Positions 5,417 through 6,484 of a stretch of 6,484 bases of DNA are shown in pieces. The notes below the pieces were generated by a model. It saw nothing but the letters and a program-made list of their open reading frames with translations. It ran no database searches and had not been told where the DNA came from. The position numbers were made by a program, and so were the translations under genes. Position 1 is the stretch's first letter, and each line of letters begins with the position of its first letter. The stretch is from Propionibacterium sp. (lineage in GTDB: Bacteria; Actinomycetota; Actinomycetes; Propionibacteriales; Propionibacteriaceae), in assembly GCA_012837465.1 (NCBI GenBank), contig DURG01000383.1, positions 1 through 6,484 of the forward strand. Reading direction: 5' to 3'.

Positions 5417-6484
5417 GACCAGTCCGAAGGCCTGCATGGCCTTGGCGACCTTCTCGAAGCCCGCGATGTTGGCGCCCACCACGTAGTCGCCGGGGGCGTC
5501 GTAGGATTCGGCGGTCTCGGCGCACACCTCGTGGATGTTCTCCATGATCGCGGTGAGGCGCTCCTCCGTGTACTCGAAGTCCCACGAGTCGCGCGAGGCG
5601 TTCTGCTGCATCTCCAGCGCGGAGGTGGCCACGCCGCCAGCGTTGGCCGCCTTGCCGGGGGCATAGAGCACACCGGCGCGCTGGAACGTGTGGATCGCAT
5701 CCGGGGTGGTGGGCATGTTGGCGCCCTCCGCCACGACCTTCACGCCGTTCTTGATGAGCTTGTTCGCGTGGTCGAGGTTGAGCTCGTTCTGCGTGGCGCA
5801 GGGCAGGGCGACATCGACGGGAACGTCCCAGATGCTGCCGCCGGCGTTGCCGAGCTTGGCCGACGGGCGGCGATCCACATAGTCGCTCACGCGCCCGCGT
5901 TCGATCTCCTTGATCTGCTTGAGCAGGTCGAGGTCGATGCCATCCTCGTCGACGACGAAGCCGCCGGAATCCGAGAAGCCGACGACGGTGGCGCCCAGCT
6001 GGGTGGCCTTCTCCGCCGCGTAGATGGCCACGTTGCCGGAGCCGGACACGACGACGCGCTTGCCGTCCATCGACTCCCCGCGAGTCTTGAGCATCTCGTT
6101 GGCGAACACGACGGTGCCGTAGCCGGTGGCCTCGGTGCGCACGAGCGAGCCGCCCCAGGCGATGCCCTTGCCGGTCAGCACGCTGGACTCGTAGCGGTTG
6201 GTGATGCGCTTGTACTGGCCGAACATGAAGCCGATCTCGCGGCCGCCCACGCCGATGTCGCCAGCGGGGACGTCGGTGTACTCGCCCAGGTGGCGGTACA
6301 GCTCGGTCATGAAGGACTGGCAGAAGCGCATGACCTCGGATTCGGACTTGCCGCGCGGGTCGAAGTCGGACCCGCCCTTGCCGCCGCCGATGGGCAGGCC
6401 GGTGAGCGAGTTCTTGAAGATCTGCTCGAAGCCGAGGAACTTCACGATGCCGAGGTTCACCGAGGGGTGGAAGCGCAGCCCGCC
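5414..6484 (-). CDS. gdhA: Glutamate dehydrogenase, NADP-type (partial; N-terminus beyond right edge)
   Basis: The C-terminal 356 residues of a hexameric glutamate dehydrogenase, which interconverts 2-oxoglutarate plus ammonia and glutamate using NAD(P)H in the cytoplasm. Visible residues begin GGLRFHPS, a signature that lies near residue 90 of the roughly 445-residue family, so about 90 residues are missing. Using visible numbering, the catalytic lysine lies in PIGGGKGGSDFDPRG (31-45, K36), the catalytic aspartate in PAGDIGVGGREIG (73-85, D76), and the Rossmann motif GSGNVA at 148-153. After the second strand the protein reads SDSGG (171-175), like the NADP-specific E. coli enzyme (SDSSG), so NADP+ preference and a mainly assimilatory role are inferred. 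VAEGANMPTT (251-260) and GKAANAGGVATSALEM (277-292) are standard late-domain motifs. A GTG at 6460 is only an internal valine of HPSVNLGIVK, not the start. The promoter is outside the window. It ends 4 nt from the convergent phosphotransferase. Confidence 0.97.
   Translation of the reverse strand, partial: GGLRFHPSVNLGIVKFLGFEQIFKNSLTGLPIGGGKGGSDFDPRGKSESEVMRFCQSFMTELYRHLGEYTDVPAGDIGVGGREIGFMFGQYKRITNRYESSVLTGKGIAWGGSLVRTEATGYGTVVFANEMLKTRGESMDGKRVVVSGSGNVAIYAAEKATQLGATVVGFSDSGGFVVDEDGIDLDLLKQIKEIERGRVSDYVDRRPSAKLGNAGGSIWDVPVDVALPCATQNELNLDHANKLIKNGVKVVAEGANMPTTPDAIHTFQRAGVLYAPGKAANAGGVATSALEMQQNASRDSWDFEYTEERLTAIMENIHEVCAETAESYDAPGDYVVGANIAGFEKVAKAMQAFGLV

Noticed and set aside
6458..6460. 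The GTG at 6460 as the gdhA start codon.
   Set aside because: The frame stays open to the window edge and reads GGLRFHPS just before it, a conserved internal glutamate dehydrogenase signature.

Overview
The window is a GC-rich stretch (most codons end in G or C) from an actinobacterial chromosome. Protein character and gene order fit Actinomycetota. Propionibacteriaceae or a close relative is plausible, but the sequence alone does not fix the genus. There are no tRNA or rRNA genes, no CRISPR array, and no transposase or integrase. The region is mainly conserved housekeeping DNA, and I see no new multi-gene system in it.

Left to right: positions 1-154 are non-coding and hold a perfect 20-bp palindrome, a degenerate 20-bp tandem repeat and a possible terminator stem just past the end of an acetyltransferase gene. 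Four genes then read leftwards as one cluster, in transcription order dxr (4695-3493), rip1 (3496-2213), ispG (2174-1032) and a DUF4081/GNAT acetyltransferase (991-155). dxr and rip1 share an ATGA overlap; the next two gaps are 38 and 40 nt. Divergent from dxr, only 30 nt away, is a short APH-type phosphotransferase (4726-5409). It converges on gdhA (5414 to beyond 6484), leaving 4 nt between the two stop codons. gdhA is cut by the right edge, so its first roughly 90 codons are missing.

The cluster joins two steps of the methylerythritol phosphate (MEP) isoprenoid pathway, Dxr (committed step) and IspG (iron-sulfur step), with a site-2 membrane protease that in mycobacteria cleaves anti-sigma factors. 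The same order (dxr, rip1, gcpE, GNAT) is known in mycobacteria as Rv2870c to Rv2867c, which supports all four assignments. The phosphotransferase and glutamate dehydrogenase look functionally unrelated to it.

The points most worth a second look are small. Three start codons (ispG, the acetyltransferase, the phosphotransferase) have a TAnnnT -10-like hexamer 6-7 nt upstream and dxr has a one-mismatch version, which suggests leaderless promoters. An 11-bp perfect stem lies inside the last codons of the phosphotransferase gene, just past the end of gdhA. The phosphotransferase itself is unusually compact.
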